The position numbers and the translations under genes were made by a program. Positions 22,645 to 33,345 of a stretch of DNA of 48,896 nucleotides are shown here, one piece after another. Numbering within the stretch: the stretch's first letter is position 1; each line of letters starts with the position of its first letter. The notes under the pieces were generated by a model, which searched no databases, was not told the DNA's origin, and saw only the letters and a list, made by a program, of their open reading frames with translations. This stretch comes from Gnetum montanum. Its lineage: Eukaryota; Streptophyta; Gnetopsida; Gnetales; Gnetaceae. The stretch lies in the NCBI GenBank assembly GCA_015680685.1, contig MNCI01001999.1, positions 1 through 48,896 of the forward strand, read 5' to 3'.

Positions 22645-23493
22645 TGATGAGTGGCAAGGTACTCATACACTCAACCATATGAATATGAGTGTTTCACACA
22701 TGATCCAATCAAACTCTATAGATAGGCTAGTAGTGGTATCTAGATAGTTATTCATTGATTGTACTTTGTTGTCTTCCCACTTGGACTAGTATTGGCTTTA
22801 TCACGTATGGTTTAGTCTAGAGTGAGGTGTATGATATGTTCCTAAAATAATGCTACTTCAGAAGGCAACAGAAAATAACTTTGATTAAACTAGGAGGAAA
22901 AGGGAGAGAGAGAGTTAAGCTAATAGGAGGTAGGGAGAGAGAATCTAAATTAGCCTAAGTGCAATGAGCATATGTTCCTTAATAATCCATACACATATTA
23001 GGCCTTGTGCACGACTACTACTGGGATTACCAAGCGCATGGCTCGAGTACACTACTAGGATATCAAGTAGTCACACGTAGATGCTCGTGATTAATTCATA
23101 CTCATTCCATGTTTAATAATGATAATAATTAAGTAATTAAACTAAGTGAATGTTACAATGATGAAGTAATATTGATCTTTATTTCCAGTCATGTGCATGT
23201 CCAAGTATGTCACACTTGAATAAAGGATGCCATACAATTACAATCATCACACTATAGGCATGCACTAGGAGAAAGGGTTGAGAAGAACTAACAAATGATT
23301 GAAAAACTAACTAACTAAGAACTAATTTCTAACTACCTCTTCCCATGTGCCTACATGTGTATTTATAGGCCCACACAGGAACCATGATATCGTGTACCCG
23401 ATATCTCTTGTGAGGTCACGATATCGCATACCCGATAATGGGGGTCCAATATTAGGGGTCTGATAATAGGACCTAATAGACCATGACTCATCA
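22645..23493 (-). repeat. Element I 5' LTR
   Basis: This 849-bp LTR has tgatgagtggcaaggta at the left and catgactcatca at the right, directly next to the CTAAG duplication. It aligns with 17286-18514 throughout apart from the duplication there. Confidence 0.92.
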
Positions 23494-23498
23494 CTAAG
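23494..23498. repeat. Right target-site duplication of element I
   Basis: CTAAG is identical to 17281-17285. Element A coding sequence resumes immediately after it. Confidence 0.95.
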
Positions 23499-24440
23499 AA
23501 TTTGAAACAAGAGGCCCTATAGTTGAAAACTCTACCTGCTGTCCTAGAATATGCATTCTTGAAGAATGGCAAGTCGATCATACTTAATGCCAAACTTGCT
23601 CCCCAGCAAAAAGTGAAACTATTGAAAGTGGTCAATAGATGGCCAACAACCTTTGACTGGTCATATCCTAAACTAACTAGAATTGATCCATGGATATGCT
23701 AGAACTGCATTTATATTGAACCATCCATAAAGCTAAGGTGGCAATGACAATGACAGTTGAATAGAAAATTGAAGAAAATTGTCAAAGAGGAGATTGAGCG
23801 CCTCCTTAAGGCAAGGGTCATCTACCCCATTGCAAATAGTGAGTGGGTCAGCCTACTCATGATAGTGCCAAAGAGAGGTGGCAAATGATGGATTTGTATC
23901 GACTTCAAGTTGTTAAACATGGCGACATTAAAAGATCATTTTTTGTTGTTATTTGTTAATTAGGTGTTGAACATCATAACTAGGCATTGCTAGTATAGTT
24001 TTCTGGATGGTTATAGTGGCTATAACCAAATCTAGATTACACCAGAAGACCAGGCCAAAACAACATTCATGAGTTCTTGGGGGACCTTCACATATTGTAA
24101 GATGCCTTTTGGTCTATGTAATGCTCCTACCACTTTCCAACACTTGGTCTTAAGCATCTTTCAATAGCAAACTGATAGCAAATTAGAAGTATTTATGGAT
24201 GACTTCTACACTTATGGTGCTACATTTGAGCAAGCCTTGGACCACCTTGAGCAAGTACTTAAGAGATGTGTGGAAACAAAGTTGCAGCTCAATTGGTAAA
24301 AGAGCTATATCATTGTCCAAGAAAGCATTGTATTAGGGCATTGAATTTTTCTTGAGGGGATCAAGGTAGACCTTGAAAAGATAAGGATCATCCAAGGAAC
24401 TACCCATCAACTAGAAACTATAAAAGATGTTTGGTCATAT
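23499..24440 (+). pseudogene. Element A reverse transcriptase
   Basis: The plus strand reads KEEIERLLKARVIYPIANSEWV, then IVPKRGG, FLDGYSGYNQI, KTTFMSSWGTFTYCKMPFGL and CNAPTTFQ. The catalytic motif FMDD is at 24192-24203, followed by YTYGATFEQALDHLEQVL. FMDDF is the form common in Tat/Athila RT. Stops interrupt it at several points (for example in the KWICIDF region). The connection to RNase H is cut short at about 24440. Confidence 0.88.
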
Positions 24441-25910
24441 GATGGCTAGTGATCCTGTAGGAGTTTGATCTTACAATGGTAGATCAAAAGGGGATTGAGA
24501 ATGTGGTCACTAATCATTTATGTTGGTCACGTTGGGATAACAAAGAGGAGAGCCCTCTCTCTAATCAATTTCCTAATGAGCTTCTCTTTACTAGTCCAAT
24601 AAATGAACAAGTGTTGGCAAAACCAAAATGGTATGATGACATCCTCATTGATCTTCTCACTTAAGAGATGCCACAAGATCTAGACATAGGATGAAACAAA
24701 AATTTCTTTATCAGGCTAAACGCTTCATAGAAATTAACAAACACCTTACAAGGTGTGCGCCAATGGCTTGGTTTGTTGGTGTGTACCTAATGATGATCAA
24801 CTACACATTATATAAGATGATCATGAGGGTTTTTGTGGGGGCCACTATGCTAGGAGATGCATAGTCATTAAGATCTTGATGATAGGGTATTATTGGCCAA
24901 CTATCTACAAGGATGCCCACCAATTTTTCCACTCTTGTAAATGCTACCAATGAGATGGTGGGATGACTACTCGAAGGAAGGAACCTCAACAATGGATCCA
25001 ACCACTAGAACCCTTTGACATATGGGGCATCAACTTTATAGGTCCCATCACACCCATGTTCAATGGAAACACCTATATTATTTTAGCCATTGACTACTGT
25101 ACCAAATGGGTTGAAGCAATAACCGTCATTGATTGCACATCATCCACTACTCCTTGATTTGTACAATAGCACATTGTAAATAGGTTTGGGATGCCACGTG
25201 CACTAATTTCTGATAATGGAACACACTTCATAGGCATAACTTTTCATAAAATCATGCAATGCTTGGGGGTTGAACATAAATTAACAATACCCTATCACCC
25301 CCAAGCCAATGGTCAAGTAGAGGTTACTAACATGGAGATCACAAAGATTCTAATAAGAATCATTAGCAAATATAGGAGATATTGGAGCACAAAACTCAAC
25401 AATGCCCTTTGGTCCTACTGCTCAACATGAACACTCCCTATTAGCTACTCTTCCTATGAGTTTGTGTATGAAAAATTTCCAATGCTCTGAATTCAGTTTG
25501 AACTTTGTACATTCTCAACAACCTATGACCTAGACCTTGATCTAAGTCTAACAAAAAAAGAAATATTGATCAACCTAAATGTACTAGATGAAAATAGATT
25601 AGTGGCCCTATCATTGAATAAAGTACACAAGGCATTCAACAAATAATGACATGACCTAAGAATTAGAAAGATCAAATTCCAACATGAAGATAAGGTCCTT
25701 TATTGGAACCCCACACATGTTCCTTAAAAACAAAATTCCAAACATTTTGGGAGGGACCTTATATAATTGATGAAGCCCTTTTTTTTGGGTTCATGATCAT
25801 ATATAAACTTGAAAGCCCAAAGAAAAAGTAGTTGGTCAAAATCCAACAAGTGAAGCCTTTCCATGAGCCTAAGCAAGCCAGTACAACGAATACCTCAAAG
25901 GATGGATAGC
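24441..25910 (+). pseudogene. Element A RNase H remnant and integrase
   Basis: Only the end of RNase H remains (FDLTMVDQKGIENVVTNHL from about 24461). The DAS and TTEKE motifs seen in B are deleted. The integrase zinc-binding HHCC module (GGHYARR, GYYWPTIYKD, C...CYQ) spans about 24835-24950. The catalytic core follows: WGINFIGPI at about 25024-25050, where Asp is replaced by Asn, then SDNGTHF at about 25207 and PQANGQVEVTN at about 25303-25335. The C-terminal region is frame-broken. It would insert cDNA into the genome, but the lost Asp alone would disable it. Confidence 0.85.
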
Positions 25911-27249
25911 CATGCCCAATTTTTCTAATATTCTCCTTCCAAATTAGTCATGGGGAAGATGTCCATCCATGCTAATTATATACATGGATTTTTAGTTTTT
26001 CTATTTTATTATTTTTTGTTTTACACATTTTTTTTACAAATTATTTATTTTACATCCTTTTTTATTTTAAAAATATTTCCTATTTTACACCATTGTTAGT
26101 ACATTTAAATCTTTGTTGAATATTTTACATCTTCTTATATATTTTACTTTATTTTAGTGTGATTTTCTAATTTCTATTAATAAACATGCTTTGTGCCAAT
26201 AGGACATAGTGGTGCTATAGTTGTTGTTATGGTGGTTTGTGCTTAATGTTTTGTTTGCTAATGTTTGGTTTCTATTTTTGAATTTTGATAACAGATAACT
26301 AAGACATGTTTCTATTTTCATGAAACAAGCAATGAGTCCACGTCATCCATCCATCCACAAACTCTATGATTTTCTTAGTTTTGGAAACATGAGGTTTCTT
26401 TTTCATTAATAAAACCCTAACAAACTTGTAACCTTGATAGTCTCCAAGCTTGGGAAAGATTCAAAGGTTTGAAAAGGGTGTGGCTTCAAGGGGATTTAAT
26501 ACTAGTTATGGGACTAAAAAGACATGTTACCCATGCCTAAAGGTCTCCTCTAACAAAGGCCCTTTTTCAAGTAAGGAATGATGATTATGCATTCCAGCTT
26601 TCTTGTGTCTTGAGGGGGCAGACCGATCCTAGAGTAGTGATGCAAAGTCACTAAAAGTGGTTGGTTTTGGTCTAGACTCAGGGTGGATTTTATCGAGTCA
26701 TTTAACCATGATTATTATAAGGAACTTCATGTGACCATGATTAGGACATCCATTTCATTCTCTCTCTCTCTCTCATTTGTCAATGCTCTCCATAGCTCAC
26801 CTTGCTGTTGGTTTTCATGTTTTTGTTTCATGTCTTAGTTTGATGTGTTGAAATTCCTAAATAGGTTCTCCAAGTTTGATCCTCAACTTTTCACAGCCAT
26901 AACTTAAATATGGGGCCCATGGACTCCTTAGTTGAGGATATGCAAGGGCAAAAAGGGCATGGGCTGCTATGGGGAGGATCCACTTGCATATATCATGGTT
27001 TGGGTAGTTAAGTTCTTTACCCTTAGACATTGTCGCAATCAAAATCCTTTGTGCACCCGATTGTGCATTCGATTGTGTGCTTCTTAAGGCATTTTTCTTC
27101 ATAAAATATCATTCTCTACTCATTCCTTAATCTTTCAAATATTGAAATGCTCTTCTAATGATTTCATTATGTTTTTGACTTTTTGGGCTTCTATTTGACC
27201 CAAATTTCACTCAAAAACTCCTTGTTTTTCATTACTTTTGACAAAGTCA
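25911..27249 (+). other. Element A post-pol spacer
   Basis: About 1.3 kb without pol similarity. Parts are conserved in element B (for example 26610-26710 against 33945-34040 on the minus strand), so it belongs to the family rather than a later insertion. It contains a (CT)n run at about 26757-26774 and the purine block ggggaggatccacttg at 26971-26986. Confidence 0.55.
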
Positions 27250-27784
27250 ATAGTGGTCAACAACCACATCAACTAGGCCTAGTCAATATAATCAGCCATG
27301 TCAACTCGGCCACTTTGACTAGCCCCATCGATGTAACCTAAAGGTTCTATAAATACTGCCCAAAAATTTGAATTTTTTTGTCATTTTTTCAAAAAAAGGG
27401 AGTTTTTGTAATTTTTTAGAGCCCATAACTTTCACACCATTTTTCCAACTCACTCTGTTCTTTGATCCTATAGCTATTGAAGGTAAGCTCTTAGTCATGG
27501 GGGCCACAAACCTTAAGGTTTTTGATGAAAATTTTTCTACCTCTTCCAAAGGATTAATGAATAGAATATCATTGAAGCATCAATTTTTAAGAGTTTAACC
27601 TTTGAAACAAATTTCAATAAACCTAAAATTAATTATTAATATTAAAATAATAAAAATAATATTTAAATAATTAATTAGACCATGATCACAACTTAGCCAA
27701 GTGTAACTACCCCAAGAGATAAGGTATTCCCAATGTTTCAAGTTACACATTAAGTGTTAGTCCTTGGTCATGTTGTGATTATAG
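27250..27784 (+). promoter_or_regulatory. Element A internal promoter-like block and leader of accessory gene
   Basis: Degenerate repeats (caactaggcctagtc, gactagccccatcgatgta) precede a TATA-like tctataaatac at about 27338-27348. This arrangement resembles U3 of A's own LTR. Downstream, ttgaaggtaagctcttagtc contains a consensus splice donor (gtaagc at 27482). The start ATG at 27785 is directly preceded by tgtgattatag, a possible acceptor. Element B shares most of this leader, including the donor. Promoter activity and splicing are inferred. Confidence 0.5.
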
Positions 27785-30530
27785 ATGGCACCTAGACCAA
27801 AACATCCACCAAAATGAAGACCATCACAAGAAAAGGACAAATGACCCAAAACTAGAAGAGGCCAAAAAGAACAAGCTTGGGAGCAAGCAACAAAAATTCA
27901 TGTAATGGGACCTCTTTGGGAGGAGCCCGAAGTGGAATTTGTTTGATAGATTCCTGAAGAAGAGGCTACAGCTGAACAATCCCTAAGAGGAGGGGCACTA
28001 GGGACCATACTAAGATTTGAGGGCACATTGACACAAGCCTACCTAGATATGATCAAGCCTCAAGATGTCCAACATTTAGTTCTTCAAGAACTGAACTTTG
28101 AACCATTCTAGGAACATGCTCCACCAGATGTCATGACACAATTGCAAAGCTCTCCCATGTGGCCGATCATCACTACCAGTGGGGAATGGTACATGGAGGA
28201 GACATATCTCTTTTGGAATAGTAGAAAGTAAGGAGCCACTATGAGAATCAAGGAAATCTAGGTGTCTTACTTACTAGAAGGGATTACACAGACTCTTGGT
28301 CTACCTGATTTTGGCACTCATTTGGCAAAAATCTCAACGCAAGTAGACCCTAAGGCCAAAAGGAAATGGTGTTATGGGGTTGGCCATAAGGAATTTGGCA
28401 CACTCACATTAGTGGGGCAAATATACTTCAAGATAATGGTGTACCACCTCAATTTGATGATATGGCCTAGTAAGGTGATAGCCCTCTCCACCCATGCCTC
28501 TACCACATTAAGCAAAAAATTCCCAGTTAACCTTCCACAACTCATCTATTTGGAGATAGAGAAGCATTTTAAGAAAATGAACATGGAAGGAAAGACCTAC
28601 AATTTCCATGCCAAGGACAAGGATAGTTCGCTATGCCAATGATACGATCTGACATACTCCTATCACCTCTTGATCTGAAATGATGAAAGATAAGACTCTT
28701 GTTGTATCAAAATAAGAGGAGTATTCATCACCACCTCCACCATCCACTAAGAAACAACACCAAAGGCCCACATAGCCATTGAGCACTTGTGAAAAATTCA
28801 AGAATAGCCCTTACATGGGTGGGAGTAGTGAGCATGAATTAGTAGTAGGGACCCATCTATGTACTAACCTATAATGAGTCACCTCAACGAAGTGGCTTGA
28901 ATGATAAGCTAGATGGAGGGAGGTGGGCTAATATTATGAGCTTAAAGAATGCAGATATCCATAAGGTTGAATCTTAGTGCTCAAGAGGTAATGGTGTCTC
29001 TCTTGCAATAATAGTAATTCCCAGAAATATCTAGGAATGTTGCTACATTTTCGGTGCACTTGGAAGAGGGTGAAGGAACAACTATCTTGGTGATGCAGCA
29101 TCAAGGGTAAAAGACAACAGCAAAAGTGGTTGCTAACCAAATTTTTGAGGCATTAAATGCACCTATGTGCCTATACTAGATGTTTCTACACTCAGAGATG
29201 TACATATGTCTATAGGGACTATTAGTAGAAGATTGAATGGAACATAGCATGAAGAGTTATTGGAGTGACTGATGGGAACCAAGCAATCGATTCTAGATAT
29301 CTTTGATTTTCTAGATAATATTACCATAACCTAGTCAAAGTTGCTTGAAGCAAAGGGCAAGTGCATCATTCTAGAAGGGAAACTTAAAATAGTTCAAGCA
29401 CAAAACCAATGCTTGGCCTTGGAGGTTGCCAAATTAAGAGCCCATCTTGCTAATCCCACGTTCTTCAACCTACACTAACAAGAGATGAAGCTTTTCAACA
29501 ACTTCGAGATAGACTCAAATGGGTTGAGGTAGGGATGGTGATGATCATCTTTGACTAGTCTGTGACCAAGGACAAAACATATTTAGTTCAAAAGGACTTG
29601 GTATAGATGTGCCAAGAGAATGAGATATTGATTAGAGAAAATCATTGCCTGTGGAATGTTAATGTGTAGAAGCAACAAATGTAAGAATATATCCATCAAT
29701 AGTAGGAGTAGCTAGCTAAGGTGAACACTAAGCTTAGGAGATTGGTAGTAGAGAATAGAAATCTCTACATGGAGAAAGTTTTCACCTTACATAAAAAATC
29801 TGTGATTGAAATTGCCTCCTAGAAGAACAAGGATCTCAAATTTGAGAGAGTCAAAGATCACTGTAGAGACCATGTTGGCCTACAAAAATAAGTAAATGAA
29901 AAACACATATAGATGGCTAAGGGAAAAGTCAATAAAGTTCTTCAGTAACTCCAGCAAGAAAGAGAGGTGTGGAAACCTATCATTGATGGGATAGATGCCT
30001 ACAATAAAATGAAAATCAGCATGAAGGAGTTGTAGATAGAAGAGATGACTGAATACATGGAGCTTGCCAATCTTTGATATGTAAACTTGATGATGCTGAC
30101 TACTAGATAGTTGTGGTTAGAGTTAGAAAAGTAGATGACCAGCTCGTACGTTTTATATGAGGTAGAGTTCAAGCACCACAAGGAGACCAAGCAGAAGTTT
30201 GAGACTATAAACACTAAACTCAAAGTTCCCAAGGCAAGATTCACTAATCAAAGATCAATTGCTGAGAACCTAACTAGAAGAATGAATGACTACTAGGAAT
30301 TGCAGAATGCAATTAGGGCATTTGACATCAAATGCAAACAATTTGCTACCTGGTTTGTCAATGTCAAGGAGCTATTCCTAATAATTCCCTATCCTTTGGA
30401 TGTTCCCATTCCAGCCCACATTAGCAAAGATGCATGGACTGTGCATGATCCTAGGAGTAAGGAGGAGAAGATCAAAGCATTGTTGGATGCTTTTTGTCTT
30501 CCACCGGAAGTTGCAACAGTAGTAGGATAG
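27785..30530 (+). pseudogene. Element A accessory protein gene (unknown function)
   Basis: ATG 27785 is in frame with 28133-28642, interrupted by stops. The N-terminal domain contains QLQSSPMWP, then WYMEETYLFW, VSYLLEGITQTLGLP and KKFPVNLPQLIYLEIEKHFKK. The same order of motifs is found in D, and in B up to its truncation. The domain resembles what I recall as the 'putative plant transposon protein' family (Transposase_32) found downstream of pol in plant gypsy elements; that assignment is from memory. The middle (about 29336-30290) is Glu/Lys/Leu-rich and looks coiled-coil (ILEGKLKIVQAQNQCLALE). The C-terminal domain at 30300-30530 has IPYPLDVPIPAHI, AWTVHDPR and EEKIKALLDAF. Frameshifts separate the parts. 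It is not an envelope protein: I see no membrane segment. Confidence 0.6.
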
Positions 30531-30847
30531 TCACAATAGCCTCAACCACTGTGTGTGCCTAAAGTAGGAGAAGGTTTCTTAGAACCTTAGGAGCCTCCAC
30601 CACCTAGGATCATTTAAACTTCTCCATCGTCTTCATGCCATTAGAGAAAAAAGTGTTTGTCAAATTTTATCCTTGTATTCAATTTTGTGTCATGAACACC
30701 ACAAATTTTGTAATGGTGTTAATCTATATACCAGGGCACTCAGTTTTATTATGTTAGTTTATTATGTCAAGTGTCAATCAATAATCCCATACCTTCCAAA
30801 TTTTGTAAAAGAACTCAAGGATGACTTTTCATTCAGTTGTCAAGGTA
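30531..30847 (+). other. Element A 3' untranslated interior
   Basis: The last coding-like sequence (Pro-rich EPPPPR) ends near 30615. The rest has no recognised motif. No strong polypurine tract is seen before the LTR; caaggta immediately precedes it. Confidence 0.45.
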
Positions 30848-31722
30848 TGATGAACCATGGATTGGCTGTGTTGTCTAGGCCCCGTTGACTAGGCCACGTT
30901 AACTAGGCCTCATTAACACATGATTTGATGTGTTAACGTGGCCTCATTGACGTAGTGTCTATTTTTGTCTATAAATACATGCTTTCTTGTCATGTTTATG
31001 GGGATTTATTGTCATAGTTGTAGCAAGGTCTTGTAGTTTTATCATTTGAATGTTCGAATATTTTTCTGAGTGCTTGCAGCAAGAGTTAGAAAGTATACAG
31101 ATCTTTATTCGAGCACTGATGTACCTGAGCACACCAATGTGAATGATAATAAAGACAAGAATTTTATTAAAACCTTGTAGCACTTGGAATAGATTAATGA
31201 TTTATTTCTACATTTACCATTTTTATTAATTATGCAATTAATTAAGATAAGTAAGACTTTAATTAATTAACTAATTAAGCTAAATAGATTCAACACATAA
31301 GTGCGACTACTTTCAGCATAACATTCAATGCTTGGTAATCCCAGTAGTGCTTAACGCCTGGTAACCTAGTAGTGTTGTATGTGTTCAGGACATGTACAGA
31401 AAGTGGGAGTAAATGCTTATGTTAGGATAGTTAGTTCTTAATTTGCAATCAGATTAGTTGAATTGGTTAATAAATTGAGTTTCAACTTAGTATCAATTGT
31501 AGGAGAATAAAATACAAAATAATAAAAATCATTATCCCAATTACACTTAACCATACAACTAAGCTTCACAAGTGTATTTGGAAAGACAATGATCATCATG
31601 ATTAGATTTCACTTCCTAGAATTAGTGTACTTAGGAACTTAAGGTCTATGGAATTTGATTGAATTGCATGTGAATGCTTGTAATTCGTATGGTTGGGCGT
31701 AGGGTATACTTGCCACTCATTA
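30848..31722 (+). repeat. Element A 3' LTR
   Basis: Starts TGATGAACCATGG and ends CACTCATTA (a one-base variant of TCATCA). It matches 12992-13853 block for block, including TATA tctataaatacatgc at about 30969-30983. Confidence 0.9.
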
Positions 31723-32333
31723 GTTGTCTTTCATCCTTCGAATGTTGTTGTATACCCATATGAATCCATTTGACTCATGGAAATTAGATTTTTCTTGAGT
31801 TTAAGAACATGTCTGACATCTTGCAATTTCCACAACATCCCTTGGGCAATCTTTATTTGAACTTCATCCTTCCCCACAATATTCAAAGGTTCATCATCTA
31901 TAAGATAAACCTTTTCAAACTTCCCTAAAACATAATTGTGTAACAATTCCTTACATGAAGTGAAGTGGAATGAAGCACCCGAATCCAAAATCCAAGATTC
32001 AATAGGACTATCCATGTAGCAGAAAAAAGCATTACCAATAATCCCCTCAGTTGCATTTGCTGATTCATCATCTTAAGATTTATTCTTCTTCTTCTTTGGT
32101 TCCTTGCATTGATTTCTAAAGTGACCCTTTTTATCACAATTCCAATAGATAACTTCCTTGTGATTTTTAGATTTTGCTTTGCCTCTCAACTTCAATCTAC
32201 CATTATCATGGTTTTGATCACATTGATTGCTCCTACCTTTGCTCTCTGTATTCAAAGCAGACCCTGAGGATTCTCTTGTCTCCCTTCTACAAACATCCTC
32301 GCTAAGCATTAAGTCCTCACTTGAATTTGCCTA
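31723..32333 (-). pseudogene. Copia gag C-terminus and protease (right half of the split element)
   Basis: Minus frame 32073-32309 ends gag with a nucleocapsid knuckle NCDKKGHFRNQC, whose first Cys (usual CYNC) is replaced, and a Lys-rich tail. Minus frame 31731-32015 has the protease active site WILDSGASFHFTS and DVRHVLKLKKNLISMSQM. The sequence then runs into element A and resumes at 12991. The N-terminal half of gag, the primer site and the 5' LTR are missing: at about 32333 the sequence changes abruptly to element B. Confidence 0.85.
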
Positions 32334-32881
32334 CATTGAAACTTTTACAAGATTGGTTGTAGTCTCTAGCAACCCAAGGGCCTTAGAGATTACTTTCATG
32401 AAGGAGAACACCAAAATGTCCTTGATTTTAACCATTGAATTAGCCTACCAATTGTTCCAAAAAGGGTATGTCTCCCCCATGTACAACTCCCCACTAGAAG
32501 TGATGGTGGATCACATGGGAGAGTTTTGTAATTGAGCTTTCACTTCTCAAGGTGCAAACTCTAAGAAGGGTCCAAAGTTAACCTCTTGAAGCATAGATTT
32601 TTGAATCTCCTTGGATGCAATTTTCTTGAGGTAGGCCTCTATCAACGTGATGTAAAGGTTTAGTCTTAGCTCTGGTGCCTCATCTTAGTGAGACTATTCA
32701 GTTGTAGCTACTTTAGAAATTTGTTAGACAGATTCCACTTTGGGTTCTTCCTAAAGAGGTCCCATTGCATGGGTTTCAGCTACCTACTCTTGGGCCTATT
32801 CATAACCCCTTTTATTTTTGGCTATTTATCCCTTAGTTGGGACGATCCTTCCTCCTACACGTGTTTTCCCTTAGATGTCAT
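32334..32881 (-). pseudogene. Element B accessory gene, N-terminal part
   Basis: ATG at 32881 begins MTSKGKH. Downstream on the minus strand are FGPFLEFAP, KAQLQNSPMWSTITSSGE and YPFWNNW, then VKIKDILVFSFMKVISKALGL. These align with A (QLQSSPMWPIITTSGEW; IKEI-VSYLLEGITQTLGL) and D (QLQSSPLWPTLTTNG; IERILVSYLVKAIAEVLNV). It stops at the chimeric junction. Confidence 0.6.
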
Positions 32882-33345
32882 TTGTGGTCATAACAAATCC
32901 AAGGATTAGCATAAAATGTGTAACTTATAACATTCAAGTATCTTATCTCATTGGGCAATTACACTTTGGCTAAGTTATGACCATGGTAGATTGATCATTT
33001 TAATATTATTACTTTTTAAAGATCATCAGAGTTTGTTTGAAGGGTTTAACTTCTTCAAATTGTTATATTCATGTTAGTATATTGGTTAAACCCTTGTGAG
33101 AGTTAGAAAAATTTCAAAACATTTTCCATCAAAATCCTAAGGTTTGTGGCCCCTATGACAAAGAGCTTACCTCCAATAGCTATAGGAATTAAGAACGGAA
33201 TTAATTGGACAAATGGTTTGGAAGTTATGTTGCTTGGAAGGTTCTAGGATATGAAAAATTCAAAAACTCCCCCCTCAATTGAGCACAAATGTGAAAAATT
33301 ACAAGGTGTGGCCACATATTTATAGAGTTTTTATATTGTATTCAC
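32882..33345 (-). promoter_or_regulatory. Element B accessory leader and TATA-like box
   Basis: On the minus strand tataaaaactctataaata lies at about 33318-33336. Downstream, cctatagctattggaggtaa and gctctttgtca repeat the element A leader, including the AG-gtaagc donor. The block aacttagccaaagtgtaa is also shared. The start context here is gaccacaaATG without an AG acceptor. Confidence 0.5.

Larger units (their letters stand above)
17286..23493 (-). mobile_element. Gypsy element I, gag-only non-autonomous, nested in A
   Basis: This 6.2-kb minus-strand element has LTRs of 1229 bp (left, 3') and 849 bp (right, 5'). A tRNA-Asp-type primer site sits left of the right LTR, followed by a gag and a short accessory reading frame. 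No protease, RT, RNase H or integrase motif was found in the 18515-22624 interior, so it would have needed pol from a relative. LTR divergence is lower than in A (roughly one site in nine by eye), consistent with later insertion. Confidence 0.9.
12992..31722 (+). mobile_element. Gypsy element A (Tat/Athila-like), complete but dead
   Basis: The element has two LTRs of 862 and 875 bp, a tRNA-Asp-type primer site, and gag, protease, RT, part of RNase H and integrase. A long non-coding spacer, an accessory gene and the 3' LTR follow. It inserted into a copia element and was later hit by element I. Without I and its target duplication it is about 12.5 kb. LTR divergence is substantial by eye (roughly one site in seven), so it is old. 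Coding regions contain many stops, a deleted RNase H core and an integrase Asp-to-Asn change. Confidence 0.9.

Noticed and set aside
26757-26774. CT-repeat as a regulatory element
   Set aside because: A short simple repeat in a retroelement spacer; it is not conserved at the equivalent place in B.
27785-30530. Accessory gene as a retroviral-type envelope gene
   Set aside because: Some Athila elements carry env-like genes, but here no signal peptide or membrane-spanning segment is visible and the middle looks coiled-coil.
12992-31722. Interleaved repeats as a CRISPR-like or satellite array
   Set aside because: The repeats are LTR pairs and U3 sub-repeats of retrotransposons in a plant genome; no regular spacer structure exists.
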